Shown: in pieces, positions 28,930-38,820 of the stretch
How the letters are laid out: every line of letters starts with the position of its first letter
Numbering within the stretch: the stretch's first letter is position 1
Origin: Faecalibacterium sp. I4-1-79
GTDB lineage: Bacteria; Bacillota; Clostridia; Oscillospirales; Ruminococcaceae
Length of the DNA: 64,000 nucleotides
NCBI RefSeq assembly: GCF_023347235.1
Contig: NZ_CP094467.1
Span: forward strand, 1,302,001-1,366,000
Direction of reading: 5' to 3'
Position numbers and translations under genes: made by a program
The notes under the pieces: generated by a model
Seen by the model: only the letters and a program-made list of their open reading frames with translations
What the model was told of the DNA's origin: nothing
Database searches by the model: none

Positions 28930-29390
28930 GTTCCTTGCCTCCCGCCATGTGCTTTGCTTTGTGCTACGGCCAGCTGGTCGCAGCGTTCGTTTTCCGGGTG
29001 GCCTGCATGGCCCTTTACCCAGACATAGGTGATTTTGTGCCGTGCCTCCTGCTCCAGTGCCTGTGCCCATAAGTCCGGATTCAGGGCAGGGGAGCCGTCG
29101 GCTTTTTTCCAGCCCCGGCGCTTCCAGCCCTTGGCCCAGCCCTTTTCCAGCCCGTTGATGACGTACTGACTGTCGGAGCACAGCCGCACCTCGCAGGGCT
29201 CCTTGAGCTGGCGCAGCGCCTCGATAAAGGCCGTCAGCTCCATGCGGTTGTTGGTGGTGCTGGCGTCGCCGCCGCTCAGTTCCTTTTCGTACACCTTGCC
29301 GTCAAAGCGGTAGCGCAGCACCGCACCCCAGCCGCCCGGGCCGGGATTGCCGCTGCAAGCGCCATCTGTGTACACCTCTACCTGTTTCAT
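28926..29390 (-). CDS. rnhA: Ribonuclease HI
   Basis: Cleaves RNA in RNA-DNA hybrids. 154 residues; the DEDD catalytic residues are in [11 protein letters not shown] (Asp9), [18 protein letters not shown] and NERCDQLA, and the basic handle ([14 protein letters not shown]) is present. A longer frame exists upstream, but GGAGA lies 5-6 bases before ATG 29390. Its stop overlaps the next gene's ATG. Confidence 0.95.
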   Translation of the reverse strand: MKQVEVYTDGACSGNPGPGGWGAVLRYRFDGKVYEKELSGGDASTTNNRMELTAFIEALRQLKEPCEVRLCSDSQYVINGLEKGWAKGWKRRGWKKADGSPALNPDLWAQALEQEARHKITYVWVKGHAGHPENERCDQLAVAQSKAHGGRQGT

Positions 29391-29419
29391 GGGGTTCTCC
29401 TTATAGAATAGAATACCTT

Positions 29420-29449
29420 TATTTAGCGCTATTTTGCCCGGGATGTCAA
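29420..29449 (-). promoter_or_regulatory. Promoter of rnhA
   Basis: Minus strand consensus TTGACA, 18 bases, TAAATA, ending 30 bases before the ATG. Confidence 0.55.
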
Positions 29450-29491
29450 GAGCCAATGTATACGCCGGCCCGGTTTTGCCAAACCTTGGAA

Positions 29492-29520
29492 TTGACAAAA
29501 CCGGTGCGAGATACTATACT
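29492..29520 (+). promoter_or_regulatory. Promoter of rnj
   Basis: Perfect TTGACA, 17 bases, TATACT. Transcript start near 29527, giving an unusually long leader of about 265 bases. Confidence 0.8.
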
Positions 29521-29526
29521 TAGCGT

Positions 29527-29792
29527 AACAAAATGCGTATAGGGGTGCACCAAAGGCGTGCGCCCGGCTGTTCCGGCAGAAACGCCACGGTCGCATCGAA
29601 CAGATGGACTTACCTGGCCAAGAATCTCTTGCGGAACCAACAGCGCTGCTGCAAAAAGCACGCTGAACGATAAATTCTATACGATGCATCAACCGGAAGC
29701 CGATGCAGTTTCAGGTGCTTCCCCTGTGCAAGGTGCGGCTGCTCTCCCCGGCGGAGCGCGGTCTGGCTTGCAATTGAATCTGGAGGTAAAGA
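29527..29792 (+). other. Long 5' leader of rnj
   Basis: No recognised riboswitch. It contains several GC-rich potential hairpins and, 6 bases from the predicted transcript start, an ATG-initiated frame of 46 codons (29533-29673) without a ribosome-binding site. The RBS TGGAGG sits at its 3' end before the rnj ATG. Autoregulation by RNase J through this leader is possible but is inference. Confidence 0.4.
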
Positions 29793-31622
29793 ATGGCTCA
29801 AGCAAAAGAAAATAACCCCGCATCCCGCGCAAAAGCTCCGGCAGCGCCCAAGGCAGCCGCCGCAAACGGCACTGCTCCCGCAGGGGAAAAGCGCACCCGT
29901 CCCACTACCCGCCGCCCCTACTATAACCGCCGCCCGCGCCGTGCGCAGCAGCCCAAGGAGGCAGCGACCCCCATCCATATCTACCCGCTGGGCGGTCTGG
30001 GCGAGGTCGGCAAGAACATGACCGTCTACGAGTGCAACGGCGATATGATCATCGTGGACTGCGGTCTGGTGTTCCCGGACAGCGAGATGTTCGGCGTGGA
30101 CATGGTCATCCCGGACTTCACCTTTGTGGTGCAGAACAAGGACAAGATTAAGGGTCTGCTCATCACCCACGGCCACGAGGACCACATTGGCAGCATTCCC
30201 TATCTGCTGCAAAAGATCAGCCTGCCGGTGTATGGCACCCGCCTGACCTGCGGCCTGATCAAGAACAAGCTGGAGGAGTTCGGCCTTGCCGGCAAGACCA
30301 AGTTTGTGGAGATCGTGCCCCGTCAGAAGATCAAGCTGGGCTGCTTTACCGTGGAGCCTATCCATGTGAACCACTCCATCCCGGATGCTGTGGCTTTTGC
30401 CATCGACAGCCCCGCCGGTACCATCATCCAGACCGGCGACTTTAAGATCGACTACACCCCGCTGGCCTGCGGCGTGACCGACCTGTCCACCCTGTCTGAG
30501 TACGGGCAGCGCGGTGTGCTGGCTTTGCTGAGCGACTCCACCAACGCGGAGCGCCCGGGCTTTACCGCCACCGAGCAGAAGGTGGCCGCCGGTGTGCGCA
30601 GCCTGTTTGCCCGCGCCCGCAACAAGCGCATCATCATTGCGACCTTTGCGTCCAACATCTACCGCGTGCAGCAGATCATTGATCTGGCTGTGGAGGATGG
30701 CCGCAAGGTGGCCTTCAGCGGCCGCAGCATGGTCAACAACACCGCCATGGCGCAGGAGCTGGGCTATATGCACATCCCGGAGGGCACCCTGATCAGCGTA
30801 GACGAGCTGAACCAGTACCCGCCGGAGCAGGTGGTGCTGGTGACTACCGGCAGTCAGGGCGAGCCCTTGAGCGCGCTGAGCCGTATGGCCTCCTGCAGCC
30901 ACCGTCAGGTGCGGGTAGGCCCCGGCGACTTCATCATCATCTCCGCAAACCCCATCCCTGGCAACGAAAAGAGCGTGACCAAGATCGTCAACGGTCTGCT
31001 GCTGCTGGGCGCAGAGGTCATCTACGAGAGCATGTACGATGTGCATGTTTCCGGTCACGCCTGTCAGGAGGAGCAGAAGCTGATGCTCACCCTGACCAAG
31101 CCCAAGTACTTCCTGCCCGTGCACGGCGAGTATAAGCAGCTGAAAAAGCACGCCCTCACCGCTGCAAGTCTGGGCATTCCCACCAGCAATATCCTCATTG
31201 CAGAAAACGGCTCCAACGTTATCCTCTCGCAGGACGAGATGAAGCTGGGCGAGCCGGTGACCGCCGGCGCCGTTATGGTGGACGGCCTTGGCGTGGGCGA
31301 TGTGGGCAACGTGGTGCTGCGGGACCGCAAGCACCTCTCCGAGGACGGTCTTGTTATCATCGTGGCTACCGTGGACAGCAAGACCGGCAAGGTGCTGGCC
31401 GGGCCGGATCTGGTAAGCCGGGGCTTCGTGTATGTGCGCGAGAACGAGAGCCTGATGGACGGTGCCCAGAGCATTGTGGAAAATGCACTGGAGCGCTGTG
31501 TGGACGAGCACGTCCGGGACTGGAACAGCGTAAAGACCCGTGTGCGTGAGGCGCTGAGCAGTTATATCTACCGGCGCACCAAGCGCAGCCCGATGATTCT
31601 ACCGATCCTGATGGAGGTCTGA
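29793..31622 (+). CDS. rnj: Ribonuclease J
   Basis: 5'-3' exonuclease/endonuclease of the metallo-beta-lactamase/beta-CASP family, central to RNA turnover in Firmicutes. 609 residues: metal motif HGHEDH at 126-131, SDSTNAERPG, beta-CASP domain, and HGEYKQLKKH late. The first ~58 residues are an extra Ala/Pro/Arg/Lys-rich, probably disordered and RNA-binding extension; the catalytic body begins at HIYPLGGLGEVGKN. Upstream of gdpP with a 49-base gap. Confidence 0.95.
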   Translation: MAQAKENNPASRAKAPAAPKAAAANGTAPAGEKRTRPTTRRPYYNRRPRRAQQPKEAATPIHIYPLGGLGEVGKNMTVYECNGDMIIVDCGLVFPDSEMFGVDMVIPDFTFVVQNKDKIKGLLITHGHEDHIGSIPYLLQKISLPVYGTRLTCGLIKNKLEEFGLAGKTKFVEIVPRQKIKLGCFTVEPIHVNHSIPDAVAFAIDSPAGTIIQTGDFKIDYTPLACGVTDLSTLSEYGQRGVLALLSDSTNAERPGFTATEQKVAAGVRSLFARARNKRIIIATFASNIYRVQQIIDLAVEDGRKVAFSGRSMVNNTAMAQELGYMHIPEGTLISVDELNQYPPEQVVLVTTGSQGEPLSALSRMASCSHRQVRVGPGDFIIISANPIPGNEKSVTKIVNGLLLLGAEVIYESMYDVHVSGHACQEEQKLMLTLTKPKYFLPVHGEYKQLKKHALTAASLGIPTSNILIAENGSNVILSQDEMKLGEPVTAGAVMVDGLGVGDVGNVVLRDRKHLSEDGLVIIVATVDSKTGKVLAGPDLVSRGFVYVRENESLMDGAQSIVENALERCVDEHVRDWNSVKTRVREALSSYIYRRTKRSPMILPILMEV

Positions 31623-31671
31623 CCCGGGCGCACCGCAAGGCGGTGCAGCGTCTGAGGAGGCAAAAAAACCA

Positions 31672-33669
31672 ATGAAACGTAAACCAAGATGGACACTGGA
31701 AATGCTCACGGCCAGTCTGGCGGTGCTGTGCGGCCTTTTGCTGCTGGCGCTGCTGGTGCAGCGCCCCATGGCATGGCCGCTGCTGGCTGTGCTGGTGGTG
31801 CTGTGGGGCATAGGGGCAACCCTGTTCCGCTGCAAGCTGCGCAGCTGGGTGGTGCGCTGGACAAGCGGCACCACCTTTGAAAAATCCAAGGTGCAGTTCA
31901 GTCTGGAGCCCCTTTCCCAGCCTGCGGCGCTGCTTTCCGGCGAGACGGTGCTGTGGTACAACAGCCAGTTCCGCACCCGTCTGCTGGGCGGGCAGGATGT
32001 GCTGGCCAGCCGGGTGCAGAAGCTGCTGCCCGGGCTGGATCTGCAGCTGTGCCGCAAGCGTGAGGGACAGCTGCTGACCCTTGCCGACGGCTACTGGAGC
32101 GTGCACAGCTCCACCGTGCCCGGCGAAGCCGAAAGCATGACCCTGCTGGTGCTGAACGAGGAGACCGAGCTGCGCCGCATCGAGGCAGAGTACAAGGCCA
32201 GCCGTCCGGGGTATCTTGCCTTTCAGCTGGATGGCTACGATGATGTGTTCGGGGACCTGATGGACAGCGAGCGCGCCCGCCTGCTGGAGGGCGTCAACCG
32301 CATTCTGGAGGATATGATCGGGCGCGGCAGCGGCTTTCTGCGCCGGGTAGGCAGCGGCGGACGCTACATTGCAGTGGTGGAGGAGCGCCAGCTGGAGCAG
32401 TTCGCCAACCGCGGCTACGATGTGCTGGATAAGATCCGCGCACTGGACCCCGGCGTGAGCCTTTCGATGTCCATTGGTATCGGACGCGGTGCACGCACCC
32501 TGCGGGAAGCGCAGGATATGGCCGAGCACGCGTTGGATATGGCGCAGGGACGCGGCGGCGATCAGGCCGCTGAGATGACGCTGGATGGCTTTACCTTCTA
32601 CGGCGGCGTGAGCCATGGTGTGGAAAAGCGCAGCAAGGTGCGCAGCCGCCTTGTGGCCGACCAGCTGGTCAAACTGATCAAAGAAGCCGACCATGTGGTC
32701 ATCATGGGTCACCGCATGAGCGATCTGGATGCTATCGGCGCAGCCGAGGGCGTGCTGCGCATTTGTAAGATCTGCGATGTGCCGGCGGTCATCGCCGTCC
32801 GGCGGGACGCTACACTGGCGGCCAGCCTGATTGATGCGCTGTGCAAGGCGGGGCAGAAGGATGACTTCATTGACCCCAAGGACGCCCTGCCCATCATTTC
32901 TAAGCGTACCCTGTGTATCGTGGTGGATACATATCAGGTGGGCCTTGTGGAAAGCAAGGACATTCTGGAAAAATGCGGCAAGGTTGCTGTCATCGACCAC
33001 CACCGCAAGGGTGTGGGCTACATTGAGAACCCGGCGCTGGTCTGCCACGAGCCCTATTCTTCCTCGGCCAGCGAGCTGGTCACCGAGCTTTTGCAGTATG
33101 TGGGCGAGCGGGACGACAAGCCCAATCGCATTGAAGCCGAAGGTCTGCTTGCCGGTATTTTGCTGGATACGCAGGACTTTACCTTGCACACCGGTGTGCG
33201 TACTTTTGAAGCCGCCGCTGCACTGCGCCGCTACGGCGCAGAGACCGAGCGGGTGCGCAGGCTGTTCGATGTGACCATGGTGGAGTACAACGCCAAGGCC
33301 GATCTGGTGGAAAAGGCGCAGATGTACAAAAACTGTGCCATCTCCATTGGCGGCGAGGTCGCCCCGGAAGCCCGGGTCGCCATTGCGCAGGCCGCCAACG
33401 ACCTGCTGCGCATTCAGGGCGTGGACGCCAGCTTTGTGGCAGTGCAGGTGGGCAACGGCGTAAACATCTCTGCCCGCAGCATGGGTGCCGTGAATGTGCA
33501 GGTGATCATGGAGTCGCTGGGCGGCGGCGGTCATCAGACCATGGCAGCAGCCCAGCTGAAGCATATCACCCCGCAGGCGGCCCGCAGCCGCATTCAGGAT
33601 GCCATCGACCAATATTATCTCTCCCAGAAAAAGACTACGCCGGAAGCACGACCGGCAAAAGGGGAATAA
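31672..33669 (+). CDS. gdpP: GdpP-type cyclic di-AMP phosphodiesterase (DHH-DHHA1)
   Basis: Membrane enzyme degrading c-di-AMP. 665 residues: two N-terminal helices (~10-50), PAS-like region, degenerate GGDEF domain (~175-310), DHH domain with GHRMSDLDAIG (~344-354) and VIDHHRKG (~440-447), DHHA1 with GGGGHQTMAAAQ. The motif set and order match GdpP rather than NrnA. It precedes glf by 3 bases; potassium genes trkAH, classical c-di-AMP targets, lie elsewhere in the window. Confidence 0.92.
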   Translation: MKRKPRWTLEMLTASLAVLCGLLLLALLVQRPMAWPLLAVLVVLWGIGATLFRCKLRSWVVRWTSGTTFEKSKVQFSLEPLSQPAALLSGETVLWYNSQFRTRLLGGQDVLASRVQKLLPGLDLQLCRKREGQLLTLADGYWSVHSSTVPGEAESMTLLVLNEETELRRIEAEYKASRPGYLAFQLDGYDDVFGDLMDSERARLLEGVNRILEDMIGRGSGFLRRVGSGGRYIAVVEERQLEQFANRGYDVLDKIRALDPGVSLSMSIGIGRGARTLREAQDMAEHALDMAQGRGGDQAAEMTLDGFTFYGGVSHGVEKRSKVRSRLVADQLVKLIKEADHVVIMGHRMSDLDAIGAAEGVLRICKICDVPAVIAVRRDATLAASLIDALCKAGQKDDFIDPKDALPIISKRTLCIVVDTYQVGLVESKDILEKCGKVAVIDHHRKGVGYIENPALVCHEPYSSSASELVTELLQYVGERDDKPNRIEAEGLLAGILLDTQDFTLHTGVRTFEAAAALRRYGAETERVRRLFDVTMVEYNAKADLVEKAQMYKNCAISIGGEVAPEARVAIAQAANDLLRIQGVDASFVAVQVGNGVNISARSMGAVNVQVIMESLGGGGHQTMAAAQLKHITPQAARSRIQDAIDQYYLSQKKTTPEARPAKGE

Positions 33670-33672
33670 AAC

Positions 33673-34776
33673 ATGAAACAGTACGATTATCTCATCGTTG
33701 GTGCCGGTCTGTTCGGTGCCGTGTTTGCCCACGAGGCAAAAAAAGCAGGCAAAAAGTGTCTGGTCATTGATAAGCGCGACCATATCGCGGGCAATATCTA
33801 CACCGAGAATGTGGAGGGCATCAATGTGCACCGCTACGGCGCGCATATCTTCCACACCAACAACAAGGCCGTGTGGCAGTATGTAAACCAGTTTGCAGAG
33901 TTCAACCGCTATACCAACAGCCCGGTGGCCAACTACCACGGCCAGATCTACAATCTGCCCTTCAACATGAACACCTTCAACAAGATGTGGGGTGTTGTGA
34001 CTCCTGCCGAAGCAAAGGCCAAGATCGAAGAGCAGAAGGCCGCTGCCGGCATCACCGACCCGCAGAACCTCGAAGAGCAGGCCATCAGCCTTGTGGGCAC
34101 CGATATCTACGAAAAGCTCATCAAGGGCTACACCGGCAAGCAGTGGGGACGACCCTGCACCGAGCTGCCCGCCTTTATCATCAAGCGCCTGCCGGTGCGC
34201 TTTACCTACGACGACAACTACTTCAACGCCCTGTATCAGGGCATCCCCAATGGCGGATACACCGCCATGGTGGAAAAGATGCTGGCTGGTACCGAGGTGC
34301 GCCTGAATGTGGATTATCTGGCCGACAAGGCTGCGCTGGACGCACTGGCTGAAAAGGTGGTCTACACCGGCCCGGTGGACGCCTACTTCGGCTACCGTCT
34401 GGGCGCGCTGCAGTACCGCAGCGTCCGCTTTGAGACTGAGGTGCTGGATACCGACAACTATCAAGGCAACGCGGTGGTCAACTACACCGATGCTGAGACC
34501 CCCTATACCCGCATCATCGAGCACAAGCACTTCGAGTTCGGCACCCAGCCCAAGACCGTTATCAGCCGGGAGTACAGCGCCGAGTGGAAAAAGGGCGACG
34601 AGCCCTACTATCCCGTCAACGATGAGAAGAACGGTGCCCTGTATGCGCAGTACAAGGCGCTGGCCGATGCCGAGCCGGGTGTGATCTTCGGCGGTCGTCT
34701 GGGCGAGTATAAGTACTACGACATGGACAAGGTCATCGAGGTAGCGCTGGACGTGGCCGCAAAGGAACTGGCGTAA
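33673..34776 (+). CDS. glf: UDP-galactopyranose mutase
   Basis: FAD enzyme interconverting UDP-galactopyranose and UDP-galactofuranose for surface glycans. 367 residues; FAD dinucleotide fold VGAGLFGAVFAHEA at ~8-21, substrate-region RYGAHIFHTN, and the Arg/Tyr-rich active-site segment GYTGKQWGRPCTELP. It implies galactofuranose in the cell envelope. Probably co-transcribed with gdpP. Confidence 0.95.
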   Translation: MKQYDYLIVGAGLFGAVFAHEAKKAGKKCLVIDKRDHIAGNIYTENVEGINVHRYGAHIFHTNNKAVWQYVNQFAEFNRYTNSPVANYHGQIYNLPFNMNTFNKMWGVVTPAEAKAKIEEQKAAAGITDPQNLEEQAISLVGTDIYEKLIKGYTGKQWGRPCTELPAFIIKRLPVRFTYDDNYFNALYQGIPNGGYTAMVEKMLAGTEVRLNVDYLADKAALDALAEKVVYTGPVDAYFGYRLGALQYRSVRFETEVLDTDNYQGNAVVNYTDAETPYTRIIEHKHFEFGTQPKTVISREYSAEWKKGDEPYYPVNDEKNGALYAQYKALADAEPGVIFGGRLGEYKYYDMDKVIEVALDVAAKELA

Positions 34777-34791
34777 ATGCCCCGCTTCCTC

Positions 34792-34820
34792 TTGCCCAAA
34801 AACGACAAATGCGCTATACT
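34792..34820 (+). promoter_or_regulatory. Promoter of rplI
   Basis: TTGCCC, 17 bases, TATACT. A short hairpin CACCGG-TTTT-CCGGTG lies in the leader. Confidence 0.65.
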
Positions 34821-34870
34821 ATTACCATAAGACTGCACCGGTTTTCCGGTGAGAAGTGAGGGATACTATC

Positions 34871-35326
34871 ATGAAAGTGATTCTGAAGCAGGATATCAAG
34901 GGCATCGGTAAGAAGGACGAGATCCACGAGGTCTCCGACGGCTACGCCCGCAACTACCTGTTCCCGCGCAAGCTGGCCGCTGTGGCGGATGCCAGCGCTG
35001 TGAACATGGCCCGCGGCAAGGAGGCCGCAGCCGATTTCCACGAGGCTGAGAACGTGGCAGCCGCCAAGGCTCTGGCTGCCAAGATCGAGGGCAAGACCGT
35101 GACCATCAAGGCCAAGGGCGGCGCATCCGGCCGTCTGCACGGCAAGGTGACCGGCAAGGAAGTTGCCGAGGCACTGGCTGCGCTGGCAGGTGCACCCATC
35201 GACAAAAAGAAGATCGAGCTGGAGACCAAGGACATCAAGGATGCCGGCGTGTTCAACGGCAAGGTCCGTCTGTACGTTGGCGTCGTGGCTTCCTTCAGGA
35301 TCCAGGTGGAAGTGGAACAGGCCTGA
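34871..35326 (+). CDS. rplI: 50S ribosomal protein L9
   Basis: 151 residues; begins [18 protein letters not shown] and continues with [13 protein letters not shown], the L9 signature, then central helix and C-terminal domain. GTGAGGG before the ATG at 34871; the in-frame ATG five codons earlier lacks a site. Followed by a terminator and dnaB, the common L9-DnaB neighbourhood. Confidence 0.97.
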   Translation: MKVILKQDIKGIGKKDEIHEVSDGYARNYLFPRKLAAVADASAVNMARGKEAAADFHEAENVAAAKALAAKIEGKTVTIKAKGGASGRLHGKVTGKEVAEALAALAGAPIDKKKIELETKDIKDAGVFNGKVRLYVGVVASFRIQVEVEQA

Positions 35327-35340
35327 TCTGTGTGCCGTTT

Positions 35341-35369
35341 GCGCCCCCTCACAGCAGGGGGCGCTTTTT
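35341..35369 (+). terminator. Terminator of rplI
   Basis: GCGCCCCCT/AGGGGGCGC stem, 6-base loop, TTTTT. Confidence 0.9.
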
Positions 35370-35412
35370 GGCTTTACAGGAAGCTTTGGATTTTGGATAA
35401 GGATAAACTACT

Positions 35413-36813
35413 ATGCCGAACGAACGACGTTATTCCAATGAACTGAATCTGGAGAGCGTGGGCATCAATCTGCCCTACAATATGCAGGCAGAGCAGAGCG
35501 TGCTGGGCGCGGTGCTGCTCAAGCCCGACACCCTGACCGATCTTGTGGAGATCCTCAAGCCGGAAATGTTCTACACCCGGCAGAACGCCCAGATCTGGAC
35601 CGAGATGCTGCGCCTGTTCACCAACGACCAGACCATTGATTTTGTCACCCTGCTGGATGCGGTGGTGTCCGATGGCGTGTTCCCCAGTGCAGACGAGGCC
35701 AAGATCTACCTGACCGGTCTGGCGGAAACGGTGCCCAGCATCTCCAACGTAAAGGCCTATGCCCAGATCGTGCAGGAAAAATATCTGGTGCGTCAGCTGA
35801 TGGGGGTCGCCAAGGACATCTTGCAGGACGCCGGGGACGAGCCGGACGCCGACCTTCTGCTGGAAAACGCCGAGCAGCGCATCTACGAGATCCGCTCTGG
35901 CCGCGATTCCAGCGCCTTGACCCCGCTTTCGTCCAGCATGGTGGAAACGCTGACCAACCTGCAAAAGATCAGCGGCCCGGATGCGGATAAGTACAAGGGC
36001 ATCCCCACCGGGTTCCGGCTGCTGGATACCGTGCTTACCGGCCTTGGCCGCGGCGATCTGGTCATTCTGGCAGCCCGTCCCGGTATGGGCAAAACCAGCT
36101 TTGCGCTGAACATCGCCACCCGCGTGGCCATGCAGCAAAAGGTGCCGGTGGCCATTTTCAGTCTGGAAATGACCAAGGAGCAGCTGACCAACCGTATCCT
36201 CTCGTCGGAGGCCGGTATCGACAGTCAGGCCTTCCGTACCGGTGCGCTGCGTGCCGAGGACTGGGAGTATCTGGCGCTGGCCACCGAAAAGCTGCACGAT
36301 GCACCGATCTATATGGACGATACCTCCGGCATCACCATCACCGAGATGAAGGCCAAGATCCGCCGGGTGAATCAGGACCCTGCCCGCCCCAACGTGGGCC
36401 TGATCGTCATCGACTATCTGCAGCTGATGACCACCGGCCAGCGCAGCGAGAACCGCGTGCAGGAGATCAGCTCCATCACCCGTAACCTGAAGATCATGGC
36501 CAAGGAGCTGAACGTGCCCATCATCGCGTTGAGCCAGCTGTCCCGTGCGGTGGAAAAGCAGGGCAACAACTCCAGCCATCGCCCGCAGCTTTCTGACCTG
36601 CGCGACTCCGGTTCCATCGAGCAGGACGCAGACTGCGTTCTGTTTTTGTACCGCGATTCCTACTACGCCAGCCAGAACCCGGACGGCGCTGAGGTGGATG
36701 CTGATACCGCCGAGTGTATCGTGGCAAAGAACCGTCACGGCGAGACCAGCACTGTGCCGCTGGGCTGGGATGGTGCCCACACCCGCTTTATGGATGTGGA
36801 CTTCAAACGCTGA
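35413..36813 (+). CDS. dnaB: Replicative DNA helicase
   Basis: Ring helicase of the replisome. 466 residues: N-terminal primase-interaction domain (~20-125), RecA-like motor with Walker A ARPGMGKTS (Lys227), Walker B LIVIDYLQLM, and DRDS-type DNA-binding segment SDLRDSGSIEQDAD. AAGGA precedes the ATG. Its stop overlaps the tilS start by one base (TGATG). Confidence 0.97.
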   Translation: MPNERRYSNELNLESVGINLPYNMQAEQSVLGAVLLKPDTLTDLVEILKPEMFYTRQNAQIWTEMLRLFTNDQTIDFVTLLDAVVSDGVFPSADEAKIYLTGLAETVPSISNVKAYAQIVQEKYLVRQLMGVAKDILQDAGDEPDADLLLENAEQRIYEIRSGRDSSALTPLSSSMVETLTNLQKISGPDADKYKGIPTGFRLLDTVLTGLGRGDLVILAARPGMGKTSFALNIATRVAMQQKVPVAIFSLEMTKEQLTNRILSSEAGIDSQAFRTGALRAEDWEYLALATEKLHDAPIYMDDTSGITITEMKAKIRRVNQDPARPNVGLIVIDYLQLMTTGQRSENRVQEISSITRNLKIMAKELNVPIIALSQLSRAVEKQGNNSSHRPQLSDLRDSGSIEQDADCVLFLYRDSYYASQNPDGAEVDADTAECIVAKNRHGETSTVPLGWDGAHTRFMDVDFKR

Positions 36814-38249
36814 TGGATGCCGCGATCCTTGCCCGGGTGGAGGATTTCTGCACCCGGGAGGGGCTTTTGCAGCCCGGCGCACCGCAGCATCTGGCAGCAG
36901 CAGTCTCCGGCGGGGCGGACAGCATGGCGCTGCTGCTCTTGCTGCGGCAATTGCAGCCGAGGTTCGGCTATACGCTTTCTGCCTGCCATGTGAACCACGG
37001 TCTGCGCGGGCAGAGCGCCGACCGGGACGAGGCCTTTGTGCGGGCAGAATGCGCCCGTCTGGGCGTGCCGCTGCGGGTGTTCCATGCGGCAGAGCTGACC
37101 CCGCCCCCGGCACACGCCGGGGAGGACTGGGCGCGCCGTCTGCGCTACACGGCCTTTGCACAGCTGCAAGGGCAGGGGATAGATGCCATCGCTACGGCCC
37201 ATACTGCAAATGACCAAGCCGAAACGCTGCTGCTGCGGCTGGCACGCGGTACCGGGCTGCACGGTGCGGGCGGCATCCGGCCAAGGCGCGGGTGCTACCT
37301 GCGCCCGCTGCTCTGCCTGAGCCGCGCCGAGACCGAGGCTGTCTGTCGGGCAGCAGGACAGCCGTGGGTCACCGACGAGACCAACGACACCGATGCCTAC
37401 GCCCGCAATCGGCTGCGCCACAGCGCCCTGCCTGCGCTGGAAAGCACCAACGCGGCAGCGGTGCAGAATCTGGCACGGTTCTGTGAAAAGGCCGCGCGGG
37501 CAGATGCCTACCTTGCCGCCGGGGCTGCAAAGCTTCTGGCGGCGGCACGCCTGCCCGGCGCAGAACCGGCGTGGCAGCTGGCACCTTTGCAGTCGGCAGA
37601 CCCATTGCTGCTGGAGACCGCGCTGCATAGCCTTGTGGCTCCGGTGCGGGACGCAGAGGAAAAATATGTGCAGCTGCTGTGCGCCGTGGTGCGGCAGGGC
37701 AGCGGCGCAGTACAGCTGACTGGACAGGTACGCTTTTGCGCCGGGAACGGCTGTCTGCGGCAGGAAACGCTGCCGGACGCGCTGCCCGAGCAGCCGGAGA
37801 ACCTGCCGCCGCAGCTGCCCTTTTTGCCCCAAAAACAGCCGGAATTCCGGCTGCGCGGGGGCTGGAAAGGGAAAGCAGAGCTGTTAAAAGCCGATTTTGA
37901 AGAAAAAATACAAGTCGTTCATAAAAAAGACTTAAAAAATCGGGCGGATTATGCTAGAATAACTACGTTGTACACTGGCCTTGTGCTGCGTGCCCGACAG
38001 CCGGGAGACCGCTTCCGGCCTGCGGGGCGGGGCTTGAGCAAGCCGCTGCGTAAGTGGATGAACGAGGCCGGTGTCCCGAACGAACTGCGGGATACGCTGC
38101 CGCTGCTTGCCAGCGGAAGCGAAATTTTATGGGTGTGTGGAGAAGGCTTTGCCGATGGCCTTGCACCGGACACGGAAAGCAGATGGATCCTGCACTTGGA
38201 TGCAGAGATCGAAACACAGGAGGAAAAAACAAATGAGTATGCACGATGA
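36813..38249 (+). CDS. tilS: tRNA(Ile)-lysidine synthetase
   Basis: Modifies C34 of tRNA-Ile(CAU) to lysidine. 478 residues: PP-loop SGGADS at 32-37, [23 protein letters not shown], then the C-terminal domains. Start ATG 36813 overlaps the dnaB stop, so translation is coupled. The stretch coding for [20 protein letters not shown] (around 37895-37965) is clearly AT-richer than the rest and carries a promoter for the next gene. It overlaps hpt by 17 bases. The tilS-hpt-ftsH order is conserved in Firmicutes. Confidence 0.95.
   Translation: MDAAILARVEDFCTREGLLQPGAPQHLAAAVSGGADSMALLLLLRQLQPRFGYTLSACHVNHGLRGQSADRDEAFVRAECARLGVPLRVFHAAELTPPPAHAGEDWARRLRYTAFAQLQGQGIDAIATAHTANDQAETLLLRLARGTGLHGAGGIRPRRGCYLRPLLCLSRAETEAVCRAAGQPWVTDETNDTDAYARNRLRHSALPALESTNAAAVQNLARFCEKAARADAYLAAGAAKLLAAARLPGAEPAWQLAPLQSADPLLLETALHSLVAPVRDAEEKYVQLLCAVVRQGSGAVQLTGQVRFCAGNGCLRQETLPDALPEQPENLPPQLPFLPQKQPEFRLRGGWKGKAELLKADFEEKIQVVHKKDLKNRADYARITTLYTGLVLRARQPGDRFRPAGRGLSKPLRKWMNEAGVPNELRDTLPLLASGSEILWVCGEGFADGLAPDTESRWILHLDAEIETQEEKTNEYAR
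37932..37960 (+). promoter_or_regulatory. Internal promoter in tilS driving hpt-ftsH
   Basis: TTAAAA, 17 bases, TAGAAT embedded in an AT-rich patch of tilS coding sequence, about 270 bases before hpt. Confidence 0.5.
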
Positions 38250-38781
38250 TATCAAGACCGTTCTGGTCAGCGAAGAGCAGCTGAAGGCCAAGGTGGCAGA
38301 GCTGGGTGCTCAGATCAGCCGGGACTATGCCGGTAAAAATCTGGTGCTGGTGTCCATCCTCAAGGGCTCGGTGGTCTTTATGGCCGACCTGATGCGGGCT
38401 GTGAGCATCCCCTGCAATATCGACTTTATGGTGGTCTCCAGCTACGGCGGCAGCAACACCACCTCCAGCGGTCTGGTCAAGATCATCAAGGATCTGGACG
38501 GTGATCTGTCCGGCAAGGATGTGCTGATCGTGGAGGACATTCTGGACACCGGTGTCACTCTGTCCAACCTTGTGCCCATGCTCAAGATGCGCAACCCGAA
38601 CTCCGTTAAGATCTGCACCATCCTTGATAAGCCCAGCCGCCGCAAGGCCGACATCCAGCCGGATTACGAGGGTTTTCAGGTGCCGGACGAGTTCGTGGTG
38701 GGCTACGGTCTGGACTACGATGAAAAATACCGCAACCTGCCCTATGTCGGCGTGCTGAAACCCGAGGTCTACACGAAGTAA
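38233..38781 (+). CDS. hpt: Hypoxanthine phosphoribosyltransferase
   Basis: Purine salvage: hypoxanthine/guanine plus PRPP to IMP/GMP. 182 residues; PRPP motif [25 protein letters not shown], and SSYGG loop. AGGAGG lies 9 bases before ATG 38233, inside the end of tilS. Confidence 0.95.
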   Translation: MSMHDDIKTVLVSEEQLKAKVAELGAQISRDYAGKNLVLVSILKGSVVFMADLMRAVSIPCNIDFMVVSSYGGSNTTSSGLVKIIKDLDGDLSGKDVLIVEDILDTGVTLSNLVPMLKMRNPNSVKICTILDKPSRRKADIQPDYEGFQVPDEFVVGYGLDYDEKYRNLPYVGVLKPEVYTK

Positions 38782-38820
38782 CGTGTCCATTATAAAAATC
38801 CAGAACTGGAGTTGATTTTT

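Noticed and set aside
29533-29673. 46-codon frame in the rnj leader as a protein gene
   Set aside because: No ribosome-binding site, unusual Arg/Cys/Asn-rich composition and no recognisable feature; kept only as a leader observation.
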